From positions 1-64,000 of the forward strand of contig NZ_JAFFZO010000018.1 of the NCBI RefSeq assembly GCF_016924145.1: a DNA stretch of 64,000 bases, in the 5' to 3' direction. Shown here piece by piece: positions 56,822-64,000 of the stretch. The DNA is from Amphritea pacifica. GTDB taxonomy: Bacteria; Pseudomonadota; Gammaproteobacteria; Pseudomonadales; Balneatricaceae. Position 1 is the stretch's first letter; each line of letters begins with the position of its first letter. The position numbers and the translations under genes are program-made. The notes beneath the pieces were generated by a model. That model did no database searches, was not told the DNA's origin, and saw only the letters and a program-made list of their open reading frames with translations.

Positions 56822-57474
56822 TGGAGATGTTGACTGCTATCCGTAACAGCGCTCTGGGACTGAGCATCTTTGCCGTCATCACTTCTGGCGCCATCGCACT
56901 GACTCAGGTGTCGACCAAATCGCAGATAGAGATCAATGAGCGGGAAGCACGGGCAAAAGCCCTCTATCAGATCATTCCGAAAGAGAGTATTGATAATAAC
57001 CTGCTGGAAGATACCGTTGAGATCAACGATCCAGCCCTGACCGCCAGCAATCAGCCCGTTGAAGCATTCCGGGGCCGCCGTAATGGGCAGGTGGTCACGG
57101 TGATCATCCCGGTGACAGCACCCGATGGTTACACCGGCAACATCAATATGATTGTGGGCATCAATGCGGATGAATCCGTCGCCGGTGTCCGGGTCCTTGC
57201 CCATAAGGAAACCCCGGGGCTGGGCGATAAGGTCGAACTGAAAAAGTCTCGCTGGCTACTCAGCTTTGACGGCCAGCGTTATGAAGGGGATGATGACCCG
57301 ACCTGGGCGGTGAAAAAAGATGGCGGACGCTTCGATCAGTTTACCGGAGCGACCATCACCCCCCGAGCAGTGGTTAACGCAACTGCCCGGGCAATTCACT
57401 ATTTTCGTGAACACAAAACTGCACTGCTTGAAACCCGGTCAGACCTGAACGCCACAGCGGCGGGAGCTGAATAA
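56821..57474 (+). CDS. rnfG: Rnf electron transport complex subunit G
   Basis: This 217-residue subunit has one N-terminal membrane helix ([18 protein letters not shown]) and a periplasmic FMN domain. The covalent flavin site is the Thr of [25 protein letters not shown] is also a family block. It starts at the rnfD stop and is followed two bases later by rnfE. Confidence 0.95.
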   Translation: MEMLTAIRNSALGLSIFAVITSGAIALTQVSTKSQIEINEREARAKALYQIIPKESIDNNLLEDTVEINDPALTASNQPVEAFRGRRNGQVVTVIIPVTAPDGYTGNINMIVGINADESVAGVRVLAHKETPGLGDKVELKKSRWLLSFDGQRYEGDDDPTWAVKKDGGRFDQFTGATITPRAVVNATARAIHYFREHKTALLETRSDLNATAAGAE

Positions 57475-57475
57475 T

Positions 57476-58192
57476 ATGGCCAATGATTACCGTAAAATTA
57501 CCCTCGACGGGCTCTGGGACAACAACCCGGCACTGGTGCAACTGCTTGGCCTCTGCCCGCTCCTGGCAGTCACCGGCACCGTGGTCAATGCTATAGGGCT
57601 GGGGCTGGCCAGCACCATTGTGCTGATGGGCTCCAACCTCTCTATCTCAATGTTCCGCAAATTTATTCCGGAATCGGTACGCCTGCCGGTATTTGTCATG
57701 ATTATCGCCTCATTCGTTACCTGTATTGAACTGCTGATGCAGGCATTTACTTATGAGCTGTACACCATCCTTGGCATCTTTATCCCGCTGATCGTGACCA
57801 ACTGCGCCATCATGGGCCGGGCCGACGCTTTCGCCATTAAAAATCCGGTCGGCGCATCCCTGCTGGATGGCGCGATGATGGGCCTTGGTTTTACCTCTGT
57901 ACTGGTGGTGCTCGGCGGTATGCGTGAAATACTGGGACTGGGCACCCTGTTCAGCGATATGCAGCTGCTGTTCGGCCCGGCGGCAGAAAGCTGGAAGCTT
58001 GTGATTCTGGATGACTATGTCGGTTTCCTGTTTGCCATCCTGCCACCAGGGGCATTTGTCGGTATGGGGCTGTTAATCGCCCTGAAAAACATTATTGATA
58101 AACGTCTGGAGGAGCGCCGCAAACAGCCTGCCACTCCCGTTGAACCCAGTGGCGAATCCCGCCGTGTCCGGGTAACGGGAAATATTTCGTAG
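57476..58192 (+). CDS. rnfE: Rnf electron transport complex subunit E
   Basis: This 238-residue membrane protein is homologous to RnfA, with six helices. Conserved cysteines in [13 protein letters not shown] and [13 protein letters not shown] bind the intramembrane cluster. It is the last gene of the operon, closed by a strong terminator at 58266-58294, so nth, usually its neighbour, is not co-transcribed here. Confidence 0.95.
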   Translation: MANDYRKITLDGLWDNNPALVQLLGLCPLLAVTGTVVNAIGLGLASTIVLMGSNLSISMFRKFIPESVRLPVFVMIIASFVTCIELLMQAFTYELYTILGIFIPLIVTNCAIMGRADAFAIKNPVGASLLDGAMMGLGFTSVLVVLGGMREILGLGTLFSDMQLLFGPAAESWKLVILDDYVGFLFAILPPGAFVGMGLLIALKNIIDKRLEERRKQPATPVEPSGESRRVRVTGNIS

Positions 58193-58265
58193 CCTCTGTG
58201 AGCCTATGCAGTTGCGCATCATACAGTGATAATAAAACAGCTTCCTGGCAGTTATAAACATCAAA

Positions 58266-58294
58266 AAAAAAAGCGACTCAATGTCGCTTTTTTT
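58266..58294. terminator. Strong bidirectional terminator after rnfE
   Basis: A 12-bp perfect stem (58266-58277 with 58283-58294; GCGAC core, A-run before and T-run after) lies between the rnf operon and a convergent minus-strand gene. It can serve both strands. Confidence 0.93.
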
Positions 58295-58317
58295 GATTTT
58301 CTGACCGGTGATTACGC

Positions 58318-58608
58318 TCACTCGTGATTTTTACTGCGAAAACCGGGCTTTGCCAGAATCTCTAAATAAAATGAGTCTTGCTGACTGGCTTCAACGTCAG
58401 AGATTTTTTTATTGATCTCAGCCAGATGAACCGGTTCGCTACTGGCTTCATCCAGGCCGAAGCGACAATCAAAATCCCAAAAATCAGCATTCTCAGGTAG
58501 CGTCTTATTACGCTCTCTTTTTAAATATTTTTTAACTTCGTGCTTAATAGCATCGACTCGTCTTGGAACGGTGAGCTTGGGATGCGTTAAGTGAAACGTC
58601 TTTTTCAT
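58318..58608 (-). CDS. DUF6172-type small protein
   Basis: This 96-residue basic protein starts MKKTFHLTHPKLTVPRRVDA and contains KYLKRERNKTLPENADFWDF, a pattern I recognise from the DUF6172 family of unknown function. The ATG at 58608 follows GGA; an upstream reading of 14 codons is not needed. It sits inside the usual rnfE-nth junction, on the opposite strand. Confidence 0.75.
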   Translation of the reverse strand: MKKTFHLTHPKLTVPRRVDAIKHEVKKYLKRERNKTLPENADFWDFDCRFGLDEASSEPVHLAEINKKISDVEASQQDSFYLEILAKPGFRSKNHE

Positions 58609-58705
58609 TGTGATTCCAAAAGGGTGACTGGTATGACTGACCGATACCATTTAATCATGCGGCTATACTATGAGGTAAAATGCCAGAGGCTAAACGACTG
58701 AGTGA

Positions 58706-59047
58706 TCAGGAACGACTCATAAATGCCTCAATATATTTAGCAATACGCTCACTCAGGTAGCCCTCGAGTCCTTCAAGGCTTTTATCAAAGAACAACAGGT
58801 AGCGTTCAGCCTGTGAGTGCGTTATCTTCTTACCCAATACATTATATTCTATTTCGGGAAGTGTTTTACTGTTTCTCGGCAGGATATTCCAGCGAATAAT
58901 CCCTGAATACTCCGATGCAAACTTCTTCTGGGCAAATTCACAGAACCGATCGACAAGCTTCGCACCGTCAGGTCCCAGACAGCCTGATTCTACCCGGTAG
59001 ATAATCAACAGTTTCTTCTCGTCAGGCAAAGGCAGATCACTAACCAT
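58706..59047 (-). CDS. Hypothetical protein
   Basis: This 113-residue protein of unknown family has no membrane segment or signal. It is acidic-basic mixed with KKLLIIYRVESGCLGPDGAKLVDRF and a helical end. It precedes the DUF6172-type gene by 97 bases on the same strand. A frame of this length and composition is probably coding. Confidence 0.65.
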   Translation of the reverse strand: MVSDLPLPDEKKLLIIYRVESGCLGPDGAKLVDRFCEFAQKKFASEYSGIIRWNILPRNSKTLPEIEYNVLGKKITHSQAERYLLFFDKSLEGLEGYLSERIAKYIEAFMSRS

Positions 59048-59286
59048 TTGAACACGCCATATATAAGCCTATGGGCTATTAAATAATTCTGTAACACTAC
59101 CCTGAACTATAGCTCTGTTTAGCAGTTGATTGCTATAACACCAAAGCGCTATCGGGGAATTATCTATCCCATTACACGTCTGATTCAACACACAGCAGCA
59201 TTGACAGAACTCCCGTTGCTGTTGCCCCGGGGACCGCTCCCCGTTAACATACTCCCCTCTCAACAAATGCCAGTCTGCCAGAATTT

Positions 59287-59919
59287 ATGAACGCCGCTAA
59301 ACGCCACGAAATTTTCTCCCGTCTGCGGGAAGCCAACCCCAACCCGGTCACAGAGTTGGAATACAGCAATCCGTTTGAGCTTTTGGTTGCAGTAACACTC
59401 TCTGCACAGGCAACCGATGTCGGCGTCAATAAAGCAACCCGTAAGCTGTTTCCGGTCGCCAACACTCCGGAAGCGATCTACGCGCTGGGGGTGGATGGGT
59501 TAAAGGCGTATATAAAGACTATCGGCCTGTATAACGCTAAAGCTGAGAATATTATCAAGGCCTGTAAAATTCTGATGGAGCAACACGACTCCCGGGTACC
59601 CGACAACCGCGAGGCCCTGGAAGCACTGCCAGGTGTAGGTCGAAAGACCGCTAACGTTGTCCTGAACACCGCCTTTGGTCAGCCCGCAATGGCGGTGGAT
59701 ACCCACATTTTCAGGGTGTCCAACCGCACCAGAATAGCACCGGGTAAAACAGTTCTTGAGGTCGAAAAAAAGCTGATGCGTTTTGTCCCTAAAGAGTTTC
59801 TGATCGATGCCCATCACTGGCTTATTCTCCACGGCCGTTACACCTGTGTTGCCCGGAAGCCCCGCTGTGGCTCCTGCCTGATAGAAGACCTGTGTGAATA
59901 TAAAGCGAAGCTTGACTAA
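59287..59919 (+). CDS. nth: Endonuclease III
   Basis: This 210-residue DNA glycosylase and AP lyase removes oxidised pyrimidines. Helix-hairpin-helix and catalytic Lys are in ALPGVGRKTANVVLN, the catalytic Asp in AVDTHIFRVSNR. The 4Fe-4S cluster is C-X6-C-X2-C-X5-C in TCVARKPRCGSCLIEDLC. Its length equals the E. coli enzyme. In many gammaproteobacteria nth directly follows rnfE; here two minus-strand genes and a terminator intervene. Confidence 0.97.
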   Translation: MNAAKRHEIFSRLREANPNPVTELEYSNPFELLVAVTLSAQATDVGVNKATRKLFPVANTPEAIYALGVDGLKAYIKTIGLYNAKAENIIKACKILMEQHDSRVPDNREALEALPGVGRKTANVVLNTAFGQPAMAVDTHIFRVSNRTRIAPGKTVLEVEKKLMRFVPKEFLIDAHHWLILHGRYTCVARKPRCGSCLIEDLCEYKAKLD

Positions 59920-59944
59920 CAATCGGCGCAGCCTTTATCTGTTT

Positions 59945-60334
59945 TCAGCCATTTTGCTGTCTCCTCCCTGATCGGAGGATACCCCCTGAGCCTGATTTCC
60001 CACAGCATCCCCGCAACTGAGCGATCTCATCAGCACTGAGCCAGTCATGCACCCATCCGTTAACAGCATCGCAGGTAGAGGGGGTTTTACTCCACTCCTT
60101 GTAGGCCTTCACATGCTGAAGCGTTATACCGTAGTTGGTGGTTTCATACAGAGCACAACGTGCCGGAAACCGGCCATTGCAATCGAACTGCTCATTGATC
60201 CAGCGAACAGCTTCAGGTGTATCTTCATTGGTCACTTGCATAGCCCCTCCGACATCTATTGCAGACAAGCCGGGTTCATCGGTAACGGGTGAACTGTAAT
60301 AGGTTTTAGGAGTGTAGAAATTGACCGGAGTCAT
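59945..60334 (-). CDS. Hypothetical cysteine-bearing protein
   Basis: This 129-residue protein is of unknown family. It has Cys residues spaced through the chain (FDCNGRFPARCALYET, PSTCDAVNGW, RGCCGKSG). There is no signal peptide, so it may bind a metal. The frame is open and clean, but the ribosome site is weak. It converges on nth. Coding status is probable, not certain. Confidence 0.5.
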   Translation of the reverse strand: MTPVNFYTPKTYYSSPVTDEPGLSAIDVGGAMQVTNEDTPEAVRWINEQFDCNGRFPARCALYETTNYGITLQHVKAYKEWSKTPSTCDAVNGWVHDWLSADEIAQLRGCCGKSGSGGILRSGRRQQNG

Positions 60335-61006
60335 CGCAAGTCAACTAACCTGTTTCCTTTCATATAACTGTCATTTTTCGGCGTCACTCAAAGCGTATCT
60401 GACAGACTGAAACACGGTTATCAACCGCCTGAGTTGTACACAGATTCTGTGGATAAAACTGTGAGTATTATTGGGGTAGTTGGCTAAAACACCCGTGGTT
60501 ATTGGCCCCGAAACAAATCGTTCACATAAACGACACAAAAATTTTACCCTATTGATTTCAATAACTTATGTAATTCAATAGGGATTTATCAATACTTCTA
60601 AGTATTTTTCAAATGGCCCGCAGCATTTGTTCAGTTTGCTGTGAATTAAATATTGCAATCTGATTAAAGCTGTAACTTAGCGACCTATATTGAAAGTAGT
60701 TACTAACACATTTTTTTGTATCATTTTGCTGACAATGAAATAGAGGCAACGCCACCGGTATCTATCGTCTAAATTGCGTTTACGCAGTAAATATCTCAGG
60801 TAATCAGCAAGGCTTGTTGTTCTGTATAAACAGTGATCACAGCATCATCGCCATGAACATTGTTCAGATCGCAGGGTAATTAAGGGTCTGGTTAAAAACC
60901 AGATATAGTAAGGGTTCCATCGAAGTAACCGCTAAACCGAATAGAGTCGAGGGATAAGAAAAGATTAATGTAGAGTTTCAATAAGAACAGCTTGGCATAA
61001 GTGTTT
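60335..61006. other. Long AT-rich intergenic region with a repeated DnaA-box-like element
   Basis: About 670 bases with no gene seen. A 20-base element at 60437-60456 (ending TGTGGATAA, the complement of the DnaA box TTATCCACA) recurs exactly at 61522-61541. The following bases of both regions are loosely similar (TGGCTxxAAA; TTCAATAA(C/G)TTAT), so they look like diverged copies of a longer stretch. Confidence 0.55.
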
Positions 61007-61252
61007 TTATCCGGGCCGGGACCAGACCGTCTTGCGGGCCTGCGACTGTATCCACAACTGCTCCACTTTCTCTCTCGCCCAGGGGGTTTTACGTAAAAAC
61101 TTCAGGCTGGATTTAATACTGGGATCACTCTGGAAACAGCGGATATTGATTCGTTGCCCCAGCTCCTGCCAGCCATATTCAGCTTCCAGGTCAGTCACAA
61201 TCTGCTGCAGGGTGATGCCATGCAACGGATTGTTCTTCTGTCCTGCCGTCAT
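61007..61252 (-). CDS. VF530-family small protein
   Basis: This 81-residue protein matches VF530/DUF2132: [41 protein letters not shown] and [14 protein letters not shown]. Structures of the family suggest nucleic-acid binding; the role is unknown. Its ATG overlaps the stop of the upstream DUF2986 gene (ATGA), so they are co-translated. Confidence 0.88.
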   Translation of the reverse strand: MTAGQKNNPLHGITLQQIVTDLEAEYGWQELGQRINIRCFQSDPSIKSSLKFLRKTPWAREKVEQLWIQSQARKTVWSRPG

Positions 61253-61389
61253 TGTTCTGCCTCCTGCAGGGCTATTCTGGCACGTTCATCCTTAGAGATA
61301 TAACGGGGCTTTGTCGATACATGAAGTTTTGCGTTGGCTTTTTTTGCACGCTTTTTCAATATACTGTTTATCTTTTTCTTTCTGTTCAT
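61249..61389 (-). CDS. DUF2986-type short basic protein
   Basis: A 46-residue open frame reads [20 protein letters not shown] then [20 protein letters not shown] and LQEAEQ. The strongly basic start and [11 protein letters not shown] tail match the DUF2986 family of marine gammaproteobacteria. Its stop overlaps the VF530 start by four bases. The frame is short but conserved in pattern and coupled to a real gene. It could bind RNA or the ribosome; that is speculative. Confidence 0.75.
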   Translation of the reverse strand: MNRKKKINSILKKRAKKANAKLHVSTKPRYISKDERARIALQEAEQ

Positions 61390-61830
61390 CAATGCTGAGC
61401 CTGAAACCCTGTCTGGTCATTAGGAATGCCTATTCTATCTGAGTTTAGCGTTAAGTTCAGAAGAGAGTTTAATCCCCGTTAACGCGGCTCTATGGCATAC
61501 AATTCAGTCTGCGTCTTGTAATACACAGATTCTGTGGATAACTCGGTGGGTTACTTTTTAGTAAGTGGCTGTAAAAGCGATAATATGGGGTCTTCAGCTA
61601 ATTGCTTACAAAAACACCAGATAGGAATAACTCTTTTTATTTTCAATAAGTTATAGAAAAACAACTGTTTTATTATCAAACTTGTGCAACGCACAATCCA
61701 CAGTAAAGATGACTGCTTTTTAAGCTGTTAAGAACTTTCTGAAAAAGCTTGACAATGACTTACCGGGCAACGCCCGGCAGTGTGGAAAAATAACTCAGGC
61801 CAGCGAGCTTAGTGGATCGGTTCCAGAGCC
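61390..61830. other. Intergenic region with second repeat copy and a hairpin
   Basis: No gene is seen in these 441 bases. The second copy of the 20-base DnaA-box-like element lies at 61522-61541. A short GC stem (61763-61768 with 61772-61777) lies 54 bases past the yfaE stop and may end the nrd transcript, although no T-run follows it. Confidence 0.5.
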
Positions 61831-62097
61831 TTACTCGTCTGGAATTTCTATCTCGACATGGGATACCGGCTTTGTACAACAGGCCAGAATTTCATCGCCA
61901 ACGGTATCATAGAGAGCATCCTGAACCTCTTCGACATCTCCATCAATCAAGCGCACCCGGCAGCAACCGCAATAGCCACCGCGACAGTTATAGGGCGCAG
62001 GAATATCCTGTGCCTCCATAGCATCCAGCAGTGAGTACTCATATTGATAATAGAAGGTACTGTAATTGTTGACCTTAATTCTTGGTATACCAGACAT
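61831..62097 (-). CDS. yfaE: 2Fe-2S ferredoxin for ribonucleotide reductase maintenance (YfaE)
   Basis: This 88-residue plant-type ferredoxin reloads the diferric tyrosyl-radical cofactor of NrdB. The cluster cysteines are in YNCRGGYCGCCRV plus the later LACCTK. The ATG at 62097 follows AAGGAA and lies ten bases after nrdB, so the three nrd genes form one unit. An upstream reading into nrdB is rejected. Confidence 0.93.
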   Translation of the reverse strand: MSGIPRIKVNNYSTFYYQYEYSLLDAMEAQDIPAPYNCRGGYCGCCRVRLIDGDVEEVQDALYDTVGDEILACCTKPVSHVEIEIPDE

Positions 62098-62107
62098 GAC
62101 CCGTTCC

Positions 62108-63238
62108 TTAGAGGTCGAAACCGTCGAAGTCGTCTTCACCCATTTCATTATCGATTGCTCCCACCAGATACGAGCTAATCTCTGCTTCCTGCGGTGCAAC
62201 CTGAACGTTGTCGCTGACCAGCCAAGCGTTCATCCATGGTAGCGGGTTCTGTTTTGCAGGAAAGATCTCTTCCAGATTAAGCGCTTTCATCCGTACATTG
62301 GTAATATATTCGACGTAATCTGACAGGATGCGCGCATTCAGACCGATCATCGAACCATCTTTGAAAAGATAGCTGGCCCACTCTTTTTCCTGCTCGGCTG
62401 CTTCACGGAATATTTCATAAACCTGAGGTTGGCACTCCCTGGCTATCTGCTTAAAATCCGGATCATCAGCTCCGGACGCCAGCATATTGAGCATAAACTG
62501 AGTACCGGTGAGGTGTAGTGCCTCATCCCGGGCGATCAGCTTAATAATCTTGGCATTGCCTTCCATGATTGCCCGCTCTGCAAAGGCGAATGAGCAGGCA
62601 AAGCTGACATAGAAACGGATCGCCTCCAACACATTGACGGATACCAGGGTCAGATAGAGCTTGGTTTTCAGGTTATGCATACTGACATCGTATGTTTCCC
62701 CGCCAATGGTATGCTCACCAGGCCCCTGAATCATGTAGATGTTGGTTAATTCGATCAGCTCATCGTACAGACGGGTGACGCTACGGGCCCGCTTGACGAT
62801 CTCCTCATTGGTGACGATCGCGTCAAACACTTCGGAGGGTTCAGTCAGTATATTACGGATAATATGGGTATAAGAGCGGCTGTGTATCGTCTCACTGAAA
62901 GACCAGGTTTCCAGCCAGGTTTCCAGCTCGGGTAGCGAAACAATCGGCAGAAACGCGATATTGGGTGAACGCCCCTGCACCGAATCCAGAAGTGTCTGAT
63001 ACTTAAGGTTGCTGAGAAAAATATGCTTCTCATGCTCTGGCATCGCCATAAAGTCTTTACGGTCGGTCGACAGATCCACCTCTTCCGGACGCCAGAAAAA
63101 TGACAGCTGCTTTTCAATCAGCTTCTCAAGAATGGGGTATTTTTGCTTATCATAGCGGGCAACGTTGACGTTGTGGCCGAAAAACATCGGCTCTTTGGTG
63201 GCATCGTTGAAAGTCGGATCAAACGTTGAATATAGCAT
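62108..63238 (-). CDS. nrdB: Ribonucleoside-diphosphate reductase beta subunit (class Ia)
   Basis: This 376-residue radical-generating subunit has the same length as E. coli NrdB. Iron ligands and the radical site lie in the helices around [37 protein letters not shown] and [11 protein letters not shown]. It lies 104 bases after nrdA on the minus strand. It works with NrdA to make deoxynucleotides aerobically. Confidence 0.97.
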   Translation of the reverse strand: MLYSTFDPTFNDATKEPMFFGHNVNVARYDKQKYPILEKLIEKQLSFFWRPEEVDLSTDRKDFMAMPEHEKHIFLSNLKYQTLLDSVQGRSPNIAFLPIVSLPELETWLETWSFSETIHSRSYTHIIRNILTEPSEVFDAIVTNEEIVKRARSVTRLYDELIELTNIYMIQGPGEHTIGGETYDVSMHNLKTKLYLTLVSVNVLEAIRFYVSFACSFAFAERAIMEGNAKIIKLIARDEALHLTGTQFMLNMLASGADDPDFKQIARECQPQVYEIFREAAEQEKEWASYLFKDGSMIGLNARILSDYVEYITNVRMKALNLEEIFPAKQNPLPWMNAWLVSDNVQVAPQEAEISSYLVGAIDNEMGEDDFDGFDL

Positions 63239-63342
63239 ATTGCATTAATACTCTTACCCTGATTACAGGGAGGTCAAAACGGCTAGCCGATGGCATTGTG
63301 CCAGCGGCCTGAAATCCATTACACAGTCAGTGCTGCAAGCGG

Positions 63343-64000
63343 TCAGAGCTTGCAGGCACCACTCTCACAACCACTCATATCTTCATGCTGGTCGGTGGCT
63401 CCATCGCGGGTGTTATGATAATAGAGGGTTTTAACGCCATACTTGTATGCGGTCAGCAGGTCTTTAAGGAGCTGTTTCATCGGCACCTTATCACCGGGGA
63501 ATTTTGTGGGATCATAGTTAGTATTAGCTGAGATAGACTGATCAACAAACTTCTGCATAATGCCCACCAGCTGCAGATACCCCTCATTGGTAGGAATCTG
63601 CCATAGCAGCTCGTAATCATCTTTCAGCTCAGCATACTCCGGTACCACCTGCTTCATAACGCCATCTTTGCTCGCTTTGACGCTGACATAACCCCGTGGA
63701 GGCTCAATACCATTGGTTGAGTTAGTGATCTGAGAGGAGGTTTCACATGGCATCAGCGCTGTCAGTGTGCTGTTACGCAAACCAAACTCGCGGATATCTT
63801 CACGCAGTGTTTCCCAGAAATAGTGCAGCGGCTCATCACAGAACTCATCCACTTCACGTTTGTAAGTATCGGTTGGCAAAATCCCTTTGGCGTAATTGGT
63901 TTCACTAAACAACTTACAAGGCCCCTGCTCTTTCGCCAGCTGATTGGACGCTTTAAGCAGGTAATACTGAATCGCTTCAAAGGTTTTGTGTACCAGGCCG
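63343..64000 (-). CDS. nrdA: Ribonucleoside-diphosphate reductase alpha subunit, C-terminal part
   Basis: The gene enters from the right edge, so only the last 218 codons are visible. The sequence MPCETSSQITNSTNGIEPPRG is the active-site part of class Ia NrdA, and the end CESGACKL has the swivelling Cys pair that is re-reduced by thioredoxin or glutaredoxin. An apparent start inside at 63912 is not the real one; the frame continues to 64000. nrdB and yfaE follow. Confidence 0.95.
   Translation of the reverse strand, partial: GLVHKTFEAIQYYLLKASNQLAKEQGPCKLFSETNYAKGILPTDTYKREVDEFCDEPLHYFWETLREDIREFGLRNSTLTALMPCETSSQITNSTNGIEPPRGYVSVKASKDGVMKQVVPEYAELKDDYELLWQIPTNEGYLQLVGIMQKFVDQSISANTNYDPTKFPGDKVPMKQLLKDLLTAYKYGVKTLYYHNTRDGATDQHEDMSGCESGACKL

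Noticed and set aside
60437-61541. Replication origin
   Set aside because: Two DnaA boxes 1 kb apart in AT-rich DNA are not enough: no dnaA, dnaN, gidA or box cluster is near, and a coding pair lies between.
1-64000. CRISPR array, prophage, insertion sequence or integron
   Set aside because: No spaced identical repeats, transposase, integrase, phage structural genes or terminal inverted repeats were seen on either strand.

Overview
The window looks like chromosomal DNA of a marine, heterotrophic gammaproteobacterium, most likely one of the Oceanospirillaceae-type genera (Amphritea, Neptunomonas and relatives). This is inferred from the gene set (rnfABCDGE with nth nearby, CysI plus DUF934, two TRAP transporters, DgcZ-type and HDOD signalling proteins, VF530 and DUF2986 small proteins, nrdAB-yfaE). 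No rRNA, tRNA, phage, IS element or CRISPR array was seen.

Region 1 (1-16054) is an aromatic-acid catabolic island. It begins with the 3' end of a meta-cleavage-pathway aldolase, followed by a TRAP transporter, a DcaP-like porin and an AraC-type regulator. Next comes a leftward operon (crotonase, short-chain dehydrogenase, acyl-CoA dehydrogenase, feruloyl-CoA-synthetase-like ligase). Opposite it is a rightward operon (second TRAP transporter, metal-dependent amidohydrolase), closed by a MarR regulator. Together these read as CoA-dependent side-chain shortening of phenylpropanoids (cinnamate, coumarate, ferulate and dihydro forms), ending with an amidohydrolase-type beta-ketoacyl-CoA hydrolase instead of a thiolase or a vanillin-forming lyase.

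Region 2 (16324-31598) holds an efflux pump, PBP7, a zinc-type diguanylate cyclase, an amino-acid racemase and membrane proteins. Dispersed through it is a near-complete methionine salvage set: mtnK and mtnA divergent, mtnB-mtnC-mtnD as an operon, plus a YbdL-type methionine aminotransferase overlapping a YafV-type omega-amidase. An AT-rich glycosyltransferase and sulfotransferase pair sits between mtnA and mtnD.

Region 3 (31900-42856) contains a PAS-GGDEF protein, a lipoprotein and small-protein pair, asparaginase, pyrC, a heat-shock gene with a sigma-32 promoter and a ROSE-like RNA thermometer, a DegQ/HtrA protease, a GIY-YIG protein, a hydrolase and two tandem HDOD paralogues.

Region 4 (43032-51479) is assimilatory sulfate reduction: cysG, cysH (an APS reductase by its cysteine pattern), a DUF934 protein, cysI and a TauE/SafE permease on the minus strand, and cysDN divergent. 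CysN carries a C-terminal domain that aligns with APS kinase but has lost the P-loop lysine and the catalytic motifs. That fits a cell that reduces APS directly.

Region 5 (51605-64000) is the Rnf electron-transport operon with a probable FNR-type site and an unusually long, repeat-bearing RnfC. Two small minus-strand genes separate it from nth. Then come small proteins embedded in repeat-containing non-coding DNA, and the class Ia ribonucleotide reductase operon nrdA-nrdB-yfaE, with nrdA running off the right edge.
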